From contig JALGQZ010000009.1 in NCBI GenBank assembly GCA_023105745.1, positions 9,832,937 to 9,896,936 on the forward strand: a DNA stretch of 64,000 bases, written 5' to 3'. Below are positions 44,441-56,152 of the stretch, piece after piece. Position 1 is the first letter of the stretch. Every line of letters begins with the position of its first letter. The stretch is from Austropuccinia psidii (Eukaryota > Basidiomycota > Pucciniomycetes > Pucciniales > Sphaerophragmiaceae). The notes under the pieces were generated by a model that saw nothing but the letters and a program-made list of their open reading frames with translations, was not told the DNA's origin and searched no databases. Position numbers and translations under genes: made by a program.

Positions 44441-45785
44441 ATGCCATTCACGAAAAAAGGAAAAGAGCGTAAGAGGGAACTCGCGAGAAAGCATCGGGCT
44501 GAGGAAGGAAAGTGTGAGTTACTCGCTTAATCTCAGTGTATATATATAGATATATATATATGCTTCCACATTTATTTGGCACCCTCATTGGGCCCCACTG
44601 AAGAACATGGGCTTTAGTCGGTTCAGATTGTGCCAATGTCATGTGGGCTCCAACAGGGAAGTCAAAGGATGTGTGCCGAAGAAAGCTCCTTGGCAGTATC
44701 TGATATCTTGTGTGCTTCAACACGTAGTGATCCCTCAACCACTCGGGAATAGTAGCAGATCCCAAAAGACAAATGAGCGCAAAACGACCCGAATGAATAG
44801 GTTGTTTTCCTCCTCTCGCCCAACAGCACAAATATCAATGCCAGTATCAGCAAATATCACCCCAAGTGAAATTTGGAGGGTTGTGGATGTCAATCAGATC
44901 AAACGCATTCACTTTGGGCATGTGGCAATTTTCTCTTCAACCGGATTACTCATTGCCCTTGTCGAATTCCGACCATTCACAACAATGAGTGAAGTTGAGG
45001 TCAATCAATGGGATGAATTATCACAATTCCTATTTCGCAAAAAGAGATTCACCTACCCTATTGCAACCAATGGAGCATTACTGGAGGGATTTATGTTCGC
45101 AATTGGGTGGCGCAAATGCACCACAAAGAATGGACAATTTGGTCTGTATGGTAGTGCTGGCAAAATTGAAAATGCAAAAGATGAATGGCGGGACCGAGGT
45201 GCCAATCTTAGCTCGGTGGGTCGCATTCTAGGTCAATCCTTACAATATGTTGGGGATAATTTATTTCAGAAGATTCAAAATTGCTACAACTCATTGGGGG
45301 TTCCGTCTTTTGATCAAGTCAACTATGAAGGCAATATTCCGGCAAATCAGGGTGCATTCGAGTTCGCTTCCGCACTCACTTTCACCATGAATGGATTCAA
45401 AAACACACCTCATGTTGATAAGGATGCATCGCTGTATGCTTCGGGATGGTGGTTTCAAGCTGATAAGCGGACCGGCCAAATTCAAAGAGATGCGTCAAAG
45501 CGGTGTACAGGTGGAAAATTGATTTTCCCAAATGAGCATTTTTGGATTGATCTATCCGCATGTCATGGGCTCATTCAGGTAGTGTGGGCCAGTAGTACAT
45601 TTGTTCATTATACTGATCCAGCACAGGACAACGAAAGCACGACACTAGTGGGTATGTCCGCACAATGCTCAAGCAGGTTAGCAAAAACAATGCGGCAAAA
45701 AAGCCATGGCTATTATGAGATTGGCGAGAGAGCGGGCTATCAAATCAGGGATGGTAATACAATCTCATGCCGATTCAAAGAATGA
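44441..45785 (+). CDS. Tet/JBP-like 2OG-Fe(II) dioxygenase
   Basis: Proposed exons 44441-44513 and 44827-45785 (343 residues) across a 313-bp intron with GTGAGT donor and a pyrimidine-rich acceptor ending CCAACAG; open sequence at 44607-44826 would then be intronic. Tet/JBP enzymes oxidise methylated or thymine bases in DNA using Fe(II) and 2-oxoglutarate. The HxD iron motif is in TPHVDKDASLYASGWWFQ (H and D near residues 220 and 222). A distal His is in FVHYTDP (about 284), and a later Arg (about 308) could bind 2-oxoglutarate. The basic start (KKGKERKRELARKHR) looks like a nuclear signal. It matches the Tet-like superfamily expanded in basidiomycetes. No break is seen. Substrate and activity are not shown by sequence alone. 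Confidence 0.85.
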
Positions 45786-45911
45786 GGAGATTTGCATGTG
45801 TGTTGGGTAAGTAATGGTGGGGTAAGGCAGAGGACAATATACACGAGGATTGGATGGATTCTAGTGCGGGAGATGGGGTGTCTGACATGAAAAAGGGGTG
45901 AAGTGGATTAT

Positions 45912-45933
45912 GTATGGTGGCATGCCATCGTAC
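45912..45933. other. Hairpin H3
   Basis: Arms GTATGGTGGCA and TGCCATCGTAC pair fully if G-U pairs are allowed. Lies between the Tet-like gene and the second minisatellite. Confidence 0.6.
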
Positions 45934-45954
45934 AACTGTCCTGGTTTGTTGCTA

Positions 45955-46530
45955 TTGTCCAGGATGCCAATGCTTCACACGCGAATCCTCATGCTTGTGC
46001 AGGTTCTGATAATGCTAAAAGTTCCTTACGCCTATGCGGGGTGCCAACGCTACACACGCCAATCCTTGGGCCTGTGCAGGCTCCCGAAAATTTACACACC
46101 AATCCTTACGCCTTTACAGGCTTTCGACGATTCACACGCCAATTCTTACGCTTGTGAAGCTTCCCCACAATGCTGAAATTTTCTTGGCCTGTGCAGGATC
46201 CCAAGAATTCACACGCCAATTCTTACGCCTGTGCAGGCTCCCAACAATTCACACGCCAATCCTTATGCTTGTGAAGGGTCCCAAAAGTGCTAAAATTCCT
46301 TATGCCTGTACAGGCTTCCGACGATTCACACGCCAATCCTTACGCATGGGAGGGTTGCCAACAATGCTGACAAATTCATACGCCTGTGCAGGCTCCCAAC
46401 AATTCACACGCCAATCCTTATGCCTGTGCAGGCTCCCAACAATTCACACGCCAATCCTTATGCCTGTGCAGCCTCCCGACAAGTCACACGCCAATCCTTA
46501 CGCTTGTGAAGGTTCCAGACAATTTAAACA
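45955..46530 (+). repeat. Internal minisatellite, about 40-bp unit
   Basis: About a dozen degenerate units built on CACACGCCAATCCTTACGC, CTGTGCAGGCTCCC and AACAATT. The CCTTACGC..TG.GCAG..CTCCC.ACA core is shared with the left array at 40668-41062. The 169-residue frame 46034-46543 is an artefact of the repeat. Confidence 0.88.
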
Positions 46531-46947
46531 ATTCAATACATGAGTAAGATTAATAGTGTGTGACCATAGGAAAGGCCATGTTTCACGAATCTGGACTCGA
46601 TTGCTCACATACGGGAACCTCCCGCTTTTTTACAGTTAAGAATGGGTATGGCTCTAAACCATGGAAGAAGAAAATATAGGAGAGGATAACGGCAACTATT
46701 GGCGCATTTTGAGAAAAAGAGGTTCACGAAAACAAATACTCACTCAAACTCTTGGTGGGGCACTTACAAAAATAATTCTCACGCAATCAGGGTTTTTCTC
46801 TAAGGAGGAAACAAGTAATTTTTACGTGAACAAAGAATGTAATAGAATTTGAACATAATAATAATTGATTACAAATGATAATTTATTTAAAAGAAAGTAT
46901 TACAAATGATCAAAAGTGGAAATAATGGGATTATTTTTTTTAAATTT
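46531..46947. other. Spacer between minisatellite and Zn2Cys6 gene end
   Basis: No gene is supported; a 63-residue frame at 46661-46852 lacks recognisable features. The 3' untranslated side of the minus-strand gene is AT-rich. Confidence 0.5.
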
Positions 46948-48313
46948 TTATTTTTCGAGGAATTTGGAGACAATCCCGGTTATGTCCTCCTTTGGATAAG
47001 CCTCCAGTGCCTGGGCAAGGAGGGAGTTTAGTTCCTCCCGGAATTCCCGGTGCATCTCATTTCGATGAGTTGCATCCATGAAAGGAATCATGTGGAGCAA
47101 GCGACGATGCTCCAACAAGATTCGGTTGATCGAATCGTGGACGATGGCTCGAGGAATCATTAGGGTCGGTCGCAGGTCGGTGAATTCCTGGCGAGCGTCA
47201 TCGTGGGAATGAGAGGAGCTTGGCACCGGGGGGGAGGAGGCGTTGGGGTTCTCGGGGGCACTGGAAGGGATCTCTGGGGAGGGAACCGGGGTTGGAGTGG
47301 AGGGGGGGGGAATGGAAGGGGAAGATGGTGGAGTCGGTGAAGAAGAAGGGGGAGGGGGATGGGGTGATCCGACGGGCGTATCGTCGATGATGATGATCGA
47401 GCGAGGAGTGGCGGGACGATCTGGAGATGGTCCAAGGAAAAATGAGGAAAAGTGGATATGGATCGAAGAGAAAGAAGGGGTGACTTACCATAAGCTTCCT
47501 CCGTGGATTGCGTAGGAGCCACCTCAGGTTCTGGCTCACGAGTCGTATCGTCCTCAGGTGGTTGGGACGATGGACTTGGGCCAGGAATAGGTGGCTCTTC
47601 GGTTCGGGAGGGTTCTAAAAAAGGAGTAAGTGTCAGTTCACTCGACTCGAAAGTGAAAGTGAAAATGAAATGAAACTTTGGCTGCTTACCACGGAATAAT
47701 TCTTCAGACCATCGGGTGCCACTCGGGCCTGGAGTGGGTTGCCGGGGGGTTTGCTCGCGAGGCAAACTAGGAACGGGAGAGTCATGTCGGGGGGGATTCG
47801 GGGGGTTTGGTTCTATGAGTAATGGAAAAAAGTCAGTATTATTGCGTGAAGAGAAATGAGATAAAGAGGAGAAATAAAACTTACTTTGGCGTTTGAATCC
47901 CATCGGTGACGATCAGCCCAAGCTGGAATGTCCTCTCGCCATCGCCATCCTTCATCGGCCGGATAATCACTTCGCTCCGGTCGAGGAGTGAAGTGACCAT
48001 CGGATGGTGGCCTAGGAGGGGGAGTGTACAAATCGAAACTGGAGGGGACAGGGCTGATCGTCCGGAATCGTTCCCGTTGGCCTGTTTGGGGGCCCGGCGT
48101 CCATTCACGCTCGGAAATGGTTTCATCATCGTCGACCACAAAGGAGTCCTCGCGAGGGCGTCTTGGGCGAGAACTCGTCTGGCCTCGTGGTCGGAAGGGG
48201 CGGACAACAAACGAACATTTCTTGTGTGCTTGTCGGCAAGCATCACAAGCGTCATTCGTCGTCGAGGAACGAATGCAGGGGATACCCTGCTTGGTGCATA
48301 ACGTGCACGACAT
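46948..48313 (-). CDS. Zn2Cys6 zinc-cluster protein, four exons, probable frameshift
   Basis: The N-terminus has C3-x2-C6-x6-C13-x9-C23-x2-C26-x6-C33, the Gal4-type binuclear zinc cluster, followed by an Arg/Pro-rich linker. Such proteins bind DNA. Exons (minus) 48313-47885, 47812-47690, 47614-47489 and 47420-46948, with introns of 72, 75 and 68 bp, all GTAAGT/C donors and AG acceptors. Exons 2-4 read through in one frame (Pro/Ser/Glu-rich, then SIIIIDDTPVG and a helical C-terminus ending IVSKFLEK). Exon 1 is out of phase by one base with exon 2, so there is a small deletion near 47905 or a different donor is used. There is no fungal regulatory middle domain. Similar proteins are, from memory, repeated in Austropuccinia, so it may be transposon-derived. 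Confidence 0.7.
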
Positions 48314-48892
48314 CTAAAAACAAAAAAATTTGGGTTAGTAACTGAATAGAAAGTAAGCAATCAAGAAAGAAAAGGATGACGTACGATGAATTATATAAAT
48401 TTAAAACGGAATCAAATTAAAAACGCTCTAGTCGGAAGTTTTTAAAAGTCTGGAAGGAAGTCGTGAAGAGAGAAAAATATTAATATCGGTACATAATGTT
48501 GACAAAAGTTAAAAAAAGAGGTAACGCACGAGGTGGATAGAAGGGAGGTTCTGAACGGATCAGAAGAATAAACAAACAGGCAAAAGGAAGGGAAGTGGGT
48601 TTAGTGGAGTGCGAAAGACAAAAATAGAAAGGCAGGAAGACGAAGGGGAATATGCACAAGAAGGACAAACGCGGGTGAGGTTGAACGAAGTGGAGCGGGT
48701 GAGAAAGAAAGTGAAGTGCGTGTCGTGTGAAGATGGTCTTTTATACCAAGGTGAAGCTGAGACGATCTCAGCAGTTGCAGCACCCGCAAAAGTCTCAGCT
48801 TCAAGGCGTGTGGGCAAAATTGAAGCTGAGTCTCAGCAAATGCTGCAACTGAGAGGTGAAATGCTCGCGTGAGGCAGAAGAACAATGGGGGT
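48314..48892. other. Upstream region of the Zn2Cys6 gene with CTGAG/CTCAG repeats
   Basis: No gene. Between 48750 and 48860 AGCTGAGACGATCTCAGC and several more GCTGAG / CTCAGC copies form overlapping inverted repeats. The motif recurs through 49900. Confidence 0.5.
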
Positions 48893-48895
48893 CTG

Positions 48896-49637
48896 GCTGA
48901 GTATTGCAATTTATTGAATTGTCAAGCTGAGTATTGCAATTTATTGAATTGTCATGCTGAGTCAAATCCCCTTTGTTTCCTTAAATTGCCACCCGATCAC
49001 CCAGGAGGGTGGTCGTGAGGCCCTTATTGATTGTGCATTGTGGGTGCAATGCACAAGTGACCGCGGCAAGATCACCGGCCTTATGGCCTGGTGATAGTCT
49101 TTGAACAAAGGGGGGGGCTGTAAGACAAGTGAATACAGCGTGAGCTTGCCTTGACCCATTGCTCAGGTTTGCTTTCGGGTCATAATTGAAATGCTCAGTG
49201 GCTGAACATTTTAATTGCACAGTAATTGAACAATTGATATAACAATATCAAATTCACCGCTGAGTATTGCAATTTATGGAATTGTCAAGCTGAGTCAAAT
49301 CCCCTTTGTTTCCTTAAATAGCCACCTAATCACCCAGGAGGGTGGTCGTGAGGCCCATGTTGAATGTGCATTGTGGGTGCAATGCACAAGTGACCCATGC
49401 AGAAAAGCACCCGGTGCATTTGGTCACAAGTGACCGCGGCGAGATTACTGGCCATATGGCCTGGTAATAGTATGTGAACAAAGGGGGGGGCTGTAAGACA
49501 AGTGAATACAGCGTGAGCTTGCCTCGACCCATTGCTCAGGTTTGCTTTCGGGTCATAATTGAAATGCTCAGTGGCTGGACATTGGAATTGCAGAGTGATT
49601 GAACTATAGATATAGCAATATCAAATGCACCATGCTG
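48896..49637. repeat. Tandem pair of about 335-375 bp direct repeats
   Basis: Unit 1 (about 48926-49257) and unit 2 (about 49259-49637) share GCTGAGTATTGCAATTTAT, CACCCAGGAGGGTGG, GGGTGCAATGCACAAGTGAC and GGTTTGCTTTCGGGTCATAA. Unit 2 has about 40 extra bases near 49400-49440. An extra 30-bp copy of the leading segment precedes unit 1 (48896). Confidence 0.85.
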
Positions 49638-50831
49638 AGCCATTGCTCAGTCGTTTTTGTATGCGCGCACTCTGAGCATTTGGCACAGCATCGGATGACA
49701 TTTCAGCCAGGTGCAGCATTTCACACGCTTTGGTGAAGTGCTCCAAACTGAGCCTTCCAGTGAGCTATTGCAGAATTAGTTCATTCCATGGCTTTACTGA
49801 GCACTTTCACACGGTGCTTTTGACCATGACATGCTCAGCTTGCGTGTGCAAATCGGGTGAAACGCAATGCTGAGCATGTGGCACATGAGCTACATAAATG
49901 CAAACGATCGGAAGGTGCATGCACATTTGCTATATGCATGCAGGTTCAAGTAGTATTACACCTTCCTGATCTGTACAGTACAGTTGACACTGTAGTACGC
50001 AGTACACCTTTGTAAATGTGTACTGCGGGGCAGAGCAAAAAGCTGTTCAACAATGTAACATGCAATCACGTCAAGCCATCGAGTCATATCTCTCACCTGC
50101 ATCCCTTTGATGCACCTTGTTGGACAGCTCTGCCTAACTACGGCACAGATGCGCATGTAATCCAAATTAATGTAAGTGGGTCATAATGGGATGACTTAAT
50201 ATTTGGGTCATACACAAAGAGTTGATTCACTCCGGTGCCATTGTTGGGGCAAACAATGACTGGCCCGCTTGTTCATTGTCGGGCAGCCACATGCTTTCAT
50301 ACGCACCCCCGATGGGTCATACGCAGGCAACTTTCACACGCCTGGAAGACATTTTACTGCCAGTCTTCCAGCTGCCTATTTTCTTGGTCGGGTTGTCAGC
50401 TTGACTGCAGACGCTCACCCGCTTGCGCGTGGAAACCTGAGGCCAATCAGTGTGGATTTGCTTCAGCCTCATCCACATTAGAATAACAATCCCAGCGTAT
50501 GATTGCTGAGGCTGGTCATGTTTGCGTGGGTATCTCCCACCACGGGTCATTTTCTTCACGTTCTCACACGCCCCGCGCAAGTTGTGGCACCTGGCTTGCA
50601 GCCAAAAAATCCCTTGGGCGTGTGGCCTCTTTCTCCGGAGTTCTGTACGCGCGTGAGGCAAAGACCCGGATGCCAATCTCGGTTGATTAGTACTCGCCTC
50701 AAACGCCATAGGGGTGAATGTATATGAGGATCACGGCTCACGGCTGGCGCCCCCTTTGATCATCCCACACATTCCCCCCTGAAAGCCCAGTATGCATCAG
50801 TCAGCAAAAAACTTCAGGCAAAACCAAAGTC
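49638..50831. other. Non-coding spacer with inverted repeats
   Basis: No gene supported. A perfect 10-bp inverted repeat CGCAGTACAC / GTGTACTGCG lies at 49998-50007 and 50018-50027. GGGTCATA recurs (50168, 50205, 50313) and CTGAGC(A) is frequent up to 49870. Confidence 0.55.
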
Positions 50832-50857
50832 ATGTTTGGTGGCATGCCACCGAACAT
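50832..50857. other. Hairpin H4
   Basis: A 26-bp palindrome: 13-bp arms ATGTTTGGTGGCA and TGCCACCGAACAT, with a single G-U and no loop. Located upstream of the helicase relic. Confidence 0.7.
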
Positions 50858-50966
50858 ATCTCACCCGCCCACACACAAACATCCCCACAGTGAGATTGCC
50901 CTTTGAAACTGCCAACATTGCCCAGTAGGTCCCTGTGCGAGAATTGAACTGGGGAATATATGCATC

Positions 50967-50994
50967 CATGTTCGCTGTCACACCAGCGAACATG
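50967..50994. other. Hairpin H5
   Basis: Perfect 11-bp arms CATGTTCGCTG and CAGCGAACATG around a 6-nt loop, about 110 bp after H4. Confidence 0.7.
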
Positions 50995-51351
50995 CCTCTA
51001 ATATGCCCTCCACAATAAGTTGCTACAACCCACCCAATTTTGGATGTGCTAATGTCAACCTTGTTCCACCAAAGGTTTTGTAACTCGCTGCAGATCCAGC
51101 AGTCATAATGGTGCACCCACATTTTGGCCACCTTGCCTTGATATATGCCCCCAATCGGATATGAAAATTATGTGCCCAAGAGGCCCACCTCCATCAAGAC
51201 CATGCACGTAACCACAGGCCATCCCCCTTTTGGCCTGTTGCTGCCACTCATATAAGTTCCCCACCTGCGCTTATTCCTCTTCATTCCCTTTAGCTAACCC
51301 TTCCCGATCATATAATTTGCAACTGTCCCGAAATCATTTAAAATAGCCATC

Positions 51352-53918
51352 ATGTCAACCCCTTCACAACCACTTTGCATTGGGATGATTAATATTCGTA
51401 TTCAAATAAATAGTGATATAACCTTAAAGCCTGAGAATTCCCACTTAGGTTCTTGGATTATCCTATGGCACAATCAACACAACATATTCGTATATCTCCC
51501 CAATCACCAGCATGCTATTGGCTCTCTCCCGTGAACCCTTTCCCAAACGTTGATACCATTCCTTGGGGCACCAAAAACGTTCATGCACTGTGGTCCTGGT
51601 GGGGCATGGATTGAAAATTGCCAATCCAATCCTACTCAAATATTATTTGTTGAGGGAGTATTTATGACTGATGCCAATGATCCCTCCTCATCTCAGAAAC
51701 CCAATCTAGCATTGATGTTCTTCACATGGTATCCAAACATTCTATTCATAATGGAAAGCTTTTGAACACAAGATTTCAAGCTTAAAATGCCCAAAGAATA
51801 TGACCGTACTACTCATTGTCAATGTCAACTCTTTACTCTGACATTTCCCGCTTCAAACTCGACGCCTGCTTTATATCCTGCTGTTTCATCATTGATTTCC
51901 AAGCAAAAACTGATACAATTACCCAGTGGATCAGACCTCCCCATGATAACCCCGCCCCATGCCATTATTCAAACCCCCCTCCTCCCTCATCAAAAGACCA
52001 GACTAGCTTTTCTCTGGGATCGAGAAATCCCCAATGGCCAATAAGCCCGTAACCTTTGGGCCACCTCACCCCCAGGATCCACTTTTAATGCCAGGCACAT
52101 CATTACAAACAAGGTCGTTAGCTCATTTGAATCCCTTTCGACCAATACCCCTCTTGGAGGACTGCTTGCGGATGATATGGGATTAGGTAAAACCATTCAG
52201 GCCATTGCTCTAATTGGTACCTCCAAGGAGCAGATGATTGCAAACCCCCATCACTCCACGCCCACCATGATCATCTGCCCCCCTCACTTAATTACCAACT
52301 GGCAATCAGAAATATCCAAGCATGCTCAGGCTGGAGCACTGCATGCCAAAATCTACCATGGTCCCACTCGTCACTCATTATCCCAAGCCAACATTTTAAA
52401 ATATGATATCATCATCACTTCTTACAATACTATCACCCAAGAATTTAAGCAAACCAATCCCTCTACATCATTCATTTTTCAAATCAATTGGCATTGTATA
52501 ATCTTGGATGAAGCACAGTGAGTGGCTGAGCTTAAATGATTCAAATTACCTTTTATATCCAATAACCCTTGCCCCCTCTTATAGCTATATTCACTCTCAA
52601 TACACTGCCACTCACCGTGCCATTAATAGCCTCCTTTCATCCCGTCGAATATGTTTAACGGGCACACCTATTCACAACACCATTTATGACCTTTTGGGCA
52701 TAATATCATTCATCACTCAACCCCAGAGCGCCGATCAAGATAACTGGTCACCATTCATCCTGAGTAGTCTTTCAAAAGGTTGAAATGATATTTTGCATTT
52801 GGCATTGCAGCATTTAAGTTTGCGCCGCACCAAAACCACACATCTCGAATCCCTCCCCACTATTAGCCATCATTATGAGCTGCTCCCACTCAACCCGACC
52901 ATGCAGCAAGAATATTCCACATTATATGAAGAATTCCTATCATCCAAAAGCAAAGAACCAGGAGAGTTTTTCAGAAATATTAATAAGCTGCGAATATGTT
53001 GTAACCATCACATCATGCTTAACACAATTGCGGAGGCGGAGTTGGAAGACCCCGAGGGCAGGAGCACTCAGGATAACTCCCCAAGAATCACACGAACTAT
53101 TGTGGATGTGGAAACATGCATGATGAGTAGTAAAATTGCCCACCTCCTACAAAGCTTAATGAACAACAAACAAACAAGGTGTGGTCCAACGAAATCGGTG
53201 GTTTATACCCAATGGACCCAATTTCTAGATTTGTGCGTTAATTCTAATATGCATCCATTACCAATTGACTCCATCTGACTTTTTTATATTGTAGAATTGG
53301 TATTTCACTTGCCCATCAATCTATCCTTTCAGCACGAATTGATGGAACAATTACAGCACGAGCACAGGAGAAGGCACTGGAGACTTTTTTCAATAATACT
53401 GAATGTGAAGTACTGATTGCATCCATTGCCGCGGCTGGAATTGGCCTCAATATAACTTGTGCTAATATAGTCTATTTAATGGTGAGGGGCCCCCCAAAAT
53501 TCTCCCGTGATTTTCGGACCCTGACATCCACATTTCCAGGAGCCCAATTGGAACCCAGCCATTGAGGCTCAGGCTGTTGATCGTCTACATTGTATTGGCC
53601 AACAACGACCTGTACAGGTCATCCACTATATCACTCCTCATTCAGTTGAGGTCAACATGCGGAAGGTACCTTTCAAGCTCATCTTTCACTTGATTGTATT
53701 ACTATTCTGAAATCCTTCCTTATGGGAATGCCATATTCCAATCACCAATAGGTCCATGAAAAGAAAAAATCATTAACTGCGTGAGCCTTACTGATATTAT
53801 ATAATTTGTGATTGACAAAGTTGATAACTCCTGTTGACTCTGGCACAGGTCCACAATTATGAACACCATGAGCTGGATTGAACTTCTTCAATATTTCCTC
53901 AATGAAAATGAGCGATAG
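51352..53918 (+). pseudogene. SNF2-type helicase relic, six exons, four in-frame stops
   Basis: SNF2 ATPases remodel chromatin. Motif I is LLADDMGLGKTIQAIALI at about 52156-52209. Motif II becomes DEAH after removing intron 52518-52584. Motif III is ICLTGTPIHN. The C-terminal lobe shows RTKTTHLESLP, RIDGTITARAQ, VLIASIAAAGIGLNITCANIV, EPNWNPAIEAQAVDRLHCIGQ. Exons: 51352-52517, 52585-53232, 53295-53481, 53540-53665, 53752-53780, 53849-53918, all GT-AG and in phase. Stops at 51532 (TGA), 51763 (TGA), 52042 (TAA) and 52781 (TGA) break it. Motif VI is HCIGQ where HRIGQ is expected, losing the arginine. The start is a best guess; the region before 51787 is poorly conserved. Confidence 0.85.
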
Positions 53919-54090
53919 AGTATTATTGCAAGGGAGACAGTGATACATTTCAATTCATATTGTCTATATTCTAACATATTTAGCAAGTTGTTGCATCCTT
54001 AAGAGATAATAATCAGATTTTATTACACCTGCACAAATAATTCACAAAATTTTAATTTGTCACAGTGCTATACCATGACAAATTACTAAG

Positions 54091-56152
54091 TTATTGCAGA
54101 GCATCACCATTAGGCCTAATAACTGGCATGTCAAGTATCTTGAGGGGGCTAGTCTGCATCTTACTACAGCCTTTGAGCCAATCTTGATCAAATACCTGAA
54201 ATGATAGGCCTTCCGGAATATCACCATCATCTGTCGATCGTAATTCTGGCAATCTATCAATAGTTTTTTTACCCTTTTTTTTAATCCGATTACAAAACTC
54301 TATGTCTCTATCCATTTTCAATACCAAATCATTAAATAACTGGGAGCGCCAGCGTAATCCCACTTTGTGGTAAACTTGACGGGCATTTTCCAGTACCTCC
54401 TCAGTATCTGAGCATACTCGAGGGTCATTGAATTGTGATGCTAGGATGGGAAATTTAGCCGTATCACACCATTCACGACGGCGCTCACAGGTCTGCACAT
54501 AATCAAGTAGATAATCATCAGACTTGGTCCACAATGAAGAAGAGATACAGTAACTAACTCTTTGACGAATCTTTGCGAGCTTTTGATTCTCTTTCTTTTT
54601 TACCAAATACTCGGCATCCTTTTGAATAGACTTCCATTCTCTTTTCAAATAAGTGAAATATCGCTCCATTAAAGCCGCCACGACCCCATAGTTGTTATGA
54701 TCCTTGTTCCAACAGTAGTGATGATACTCAGTGCTGATAAGTGCGAGACGGAATGTACGGTAAAACACCATAGACATCAGCTCGTTGAACGGATGTTGCC
54801 ATGAGCTCTCCCAGTCCCAAGTGAATCGCTTTAGTCCTAGCTTGTGGAGCTCATTTTCGCAGTAGCTTTGGAAACCCTGAGACTGAACCTGTGTTGATGG
54901 CTCATTGCAAACATCCTCGGGGACATATCCGAGATGACCAGCCACTTGAATTGCAATTTCATGCTCTTCTGTGCTGGGTGGTGCTGGTAGTGAGGAAAAA
55001 TCCTTATCCCTAACTTTGAGTAGGAACAGGCAATGTGCGTGTACTGCTGATCTCATTCCATGGACATTCTCTGGAAGTTCTGCCTTCAGCCATTTTTGTT
55101 GCTCCTTCTGGCTTGCACGTTTCGCCACATTGTGAGCTTTGCAGGCCTGGTTCCTTTGCTGTCTGACCTCGGATTGTTCAAGCATACTCTGGGCGAGGCC
55201 CAGCTGAGGATGGGTGAACTCACTATTTGATTGAGTGCCTTGCTCATGCGCTGTGAAATTGTCCCTCCTTGGTTCATCATTTCTTTCACTTTGAGTCGGA
55301 CACATGTTCTCATCCTCATCATCCACCATTGTTTCTCTTGATGTACTGGCATGACCCGTTCTTGGTTTGGAGGCATATGGATGATGACGTCCAGTGACTT
55401 TCTCTTTATGGACCAGAGGTGAAGACGCATAAAGTTCATCCCCTGCCATGCAAATCATCAGTTAACACATCAAAACATTAATGAAGACTGGTCATCCTCA
55501 CGATCTTCAATTGGCTCCTGAGATCGGACTGACTTGCCTTTAGGTGCCATATCTAACCCATGAAACAAACATATCAAATTGTGAATAAGTTTCTACTCCA
55601 AAATTCAAATGACTTACTTTGATGAAGCGTCAATACTGGATTTCCCTCCGACAGACCGCTCCAAGATACATTTTCCAAAGGTCTTTTTCGTCGCCCCCCA
55701 TCCACGCGCCTTTCATCACCCACATGAACCTGAGATCCTGATGGAATATTGAGGGTTGGCTGTTTACTTTGGCCAAAGGGATCCTGGGATGCGACTGGAT
55801 TCCGACCGGGATTAAGGAGGAACTCACGTGGAAATTTTGATTGGGGATTAGCGTGTGATGAGATTTGAGGTGTGCCTTCTGGCCCCTGAGACACATGCGT
55901 TTGTGTATTAGTGGGATTCGGGGGAATTGGAGTGACGGAAATATTTGGGATCGACCAAGTGCTTGAAGTTGGAGCCTTTGGATTGCCCACATCAATGTTA
56001 AGACCTGATACATTCATTGAGGATGCAATAGGGGTTGTGAGAGGAATGTTGGGACTCAATGGTGACTGTGTTTGAACATATTCTATGCTAGATTCACTAT
56101 TTGAGTCATGAACAGAACCTGAACGGGATTTATGTGACTTGAAAGATGACAT
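54091..56152 (-). CDS. Unknown three-exon cargo gene
   Basis: Exons (minus) 56152-55618, 55552-55502 and 55442-54091 give an unbroken 645-residue protein; introns are 65 and 59 bp with GTAAGT and GTGAGG donors. The first 180 residues are Ser/Pro-rich and disordered (MSSFKSHKSRSGSVHD). A basic RRKRPLENVSW segment may be a nuclear signal. After residue 300 it is helical and charged (KRASQKEQQKWLKAEL, RYFTYLKREWKSIQKDAEYL) with an LASQFNDPRVCSD segment. I recognise no enzyme motif. It lies between helicase and transposase, convergent with the helicase and divergent from the transposase, sharing a 960-bp intergenic region with the latter. It might be the second transposition protein often found in CACTA elements, but that is a guess. 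Confidence 0.7.

Noticed and set aside
44607..44826. N-terminal extension of the Tet-like protein
   Set aside because: Better explained as intron sequence, because exon 44441-44513 joins in frame to 44827 at a strong acceptor.
46034..46543. 169-residue frame across the second minisatellite
   Set aside because: Repeat artefact; several frames are open at once.
47198..47539. Extra Pro/Arg-rich frames on both strands around the zinc-cluster gene
   Set aside because: They are off-frame shadows of exons 3-4 or run through its introns.
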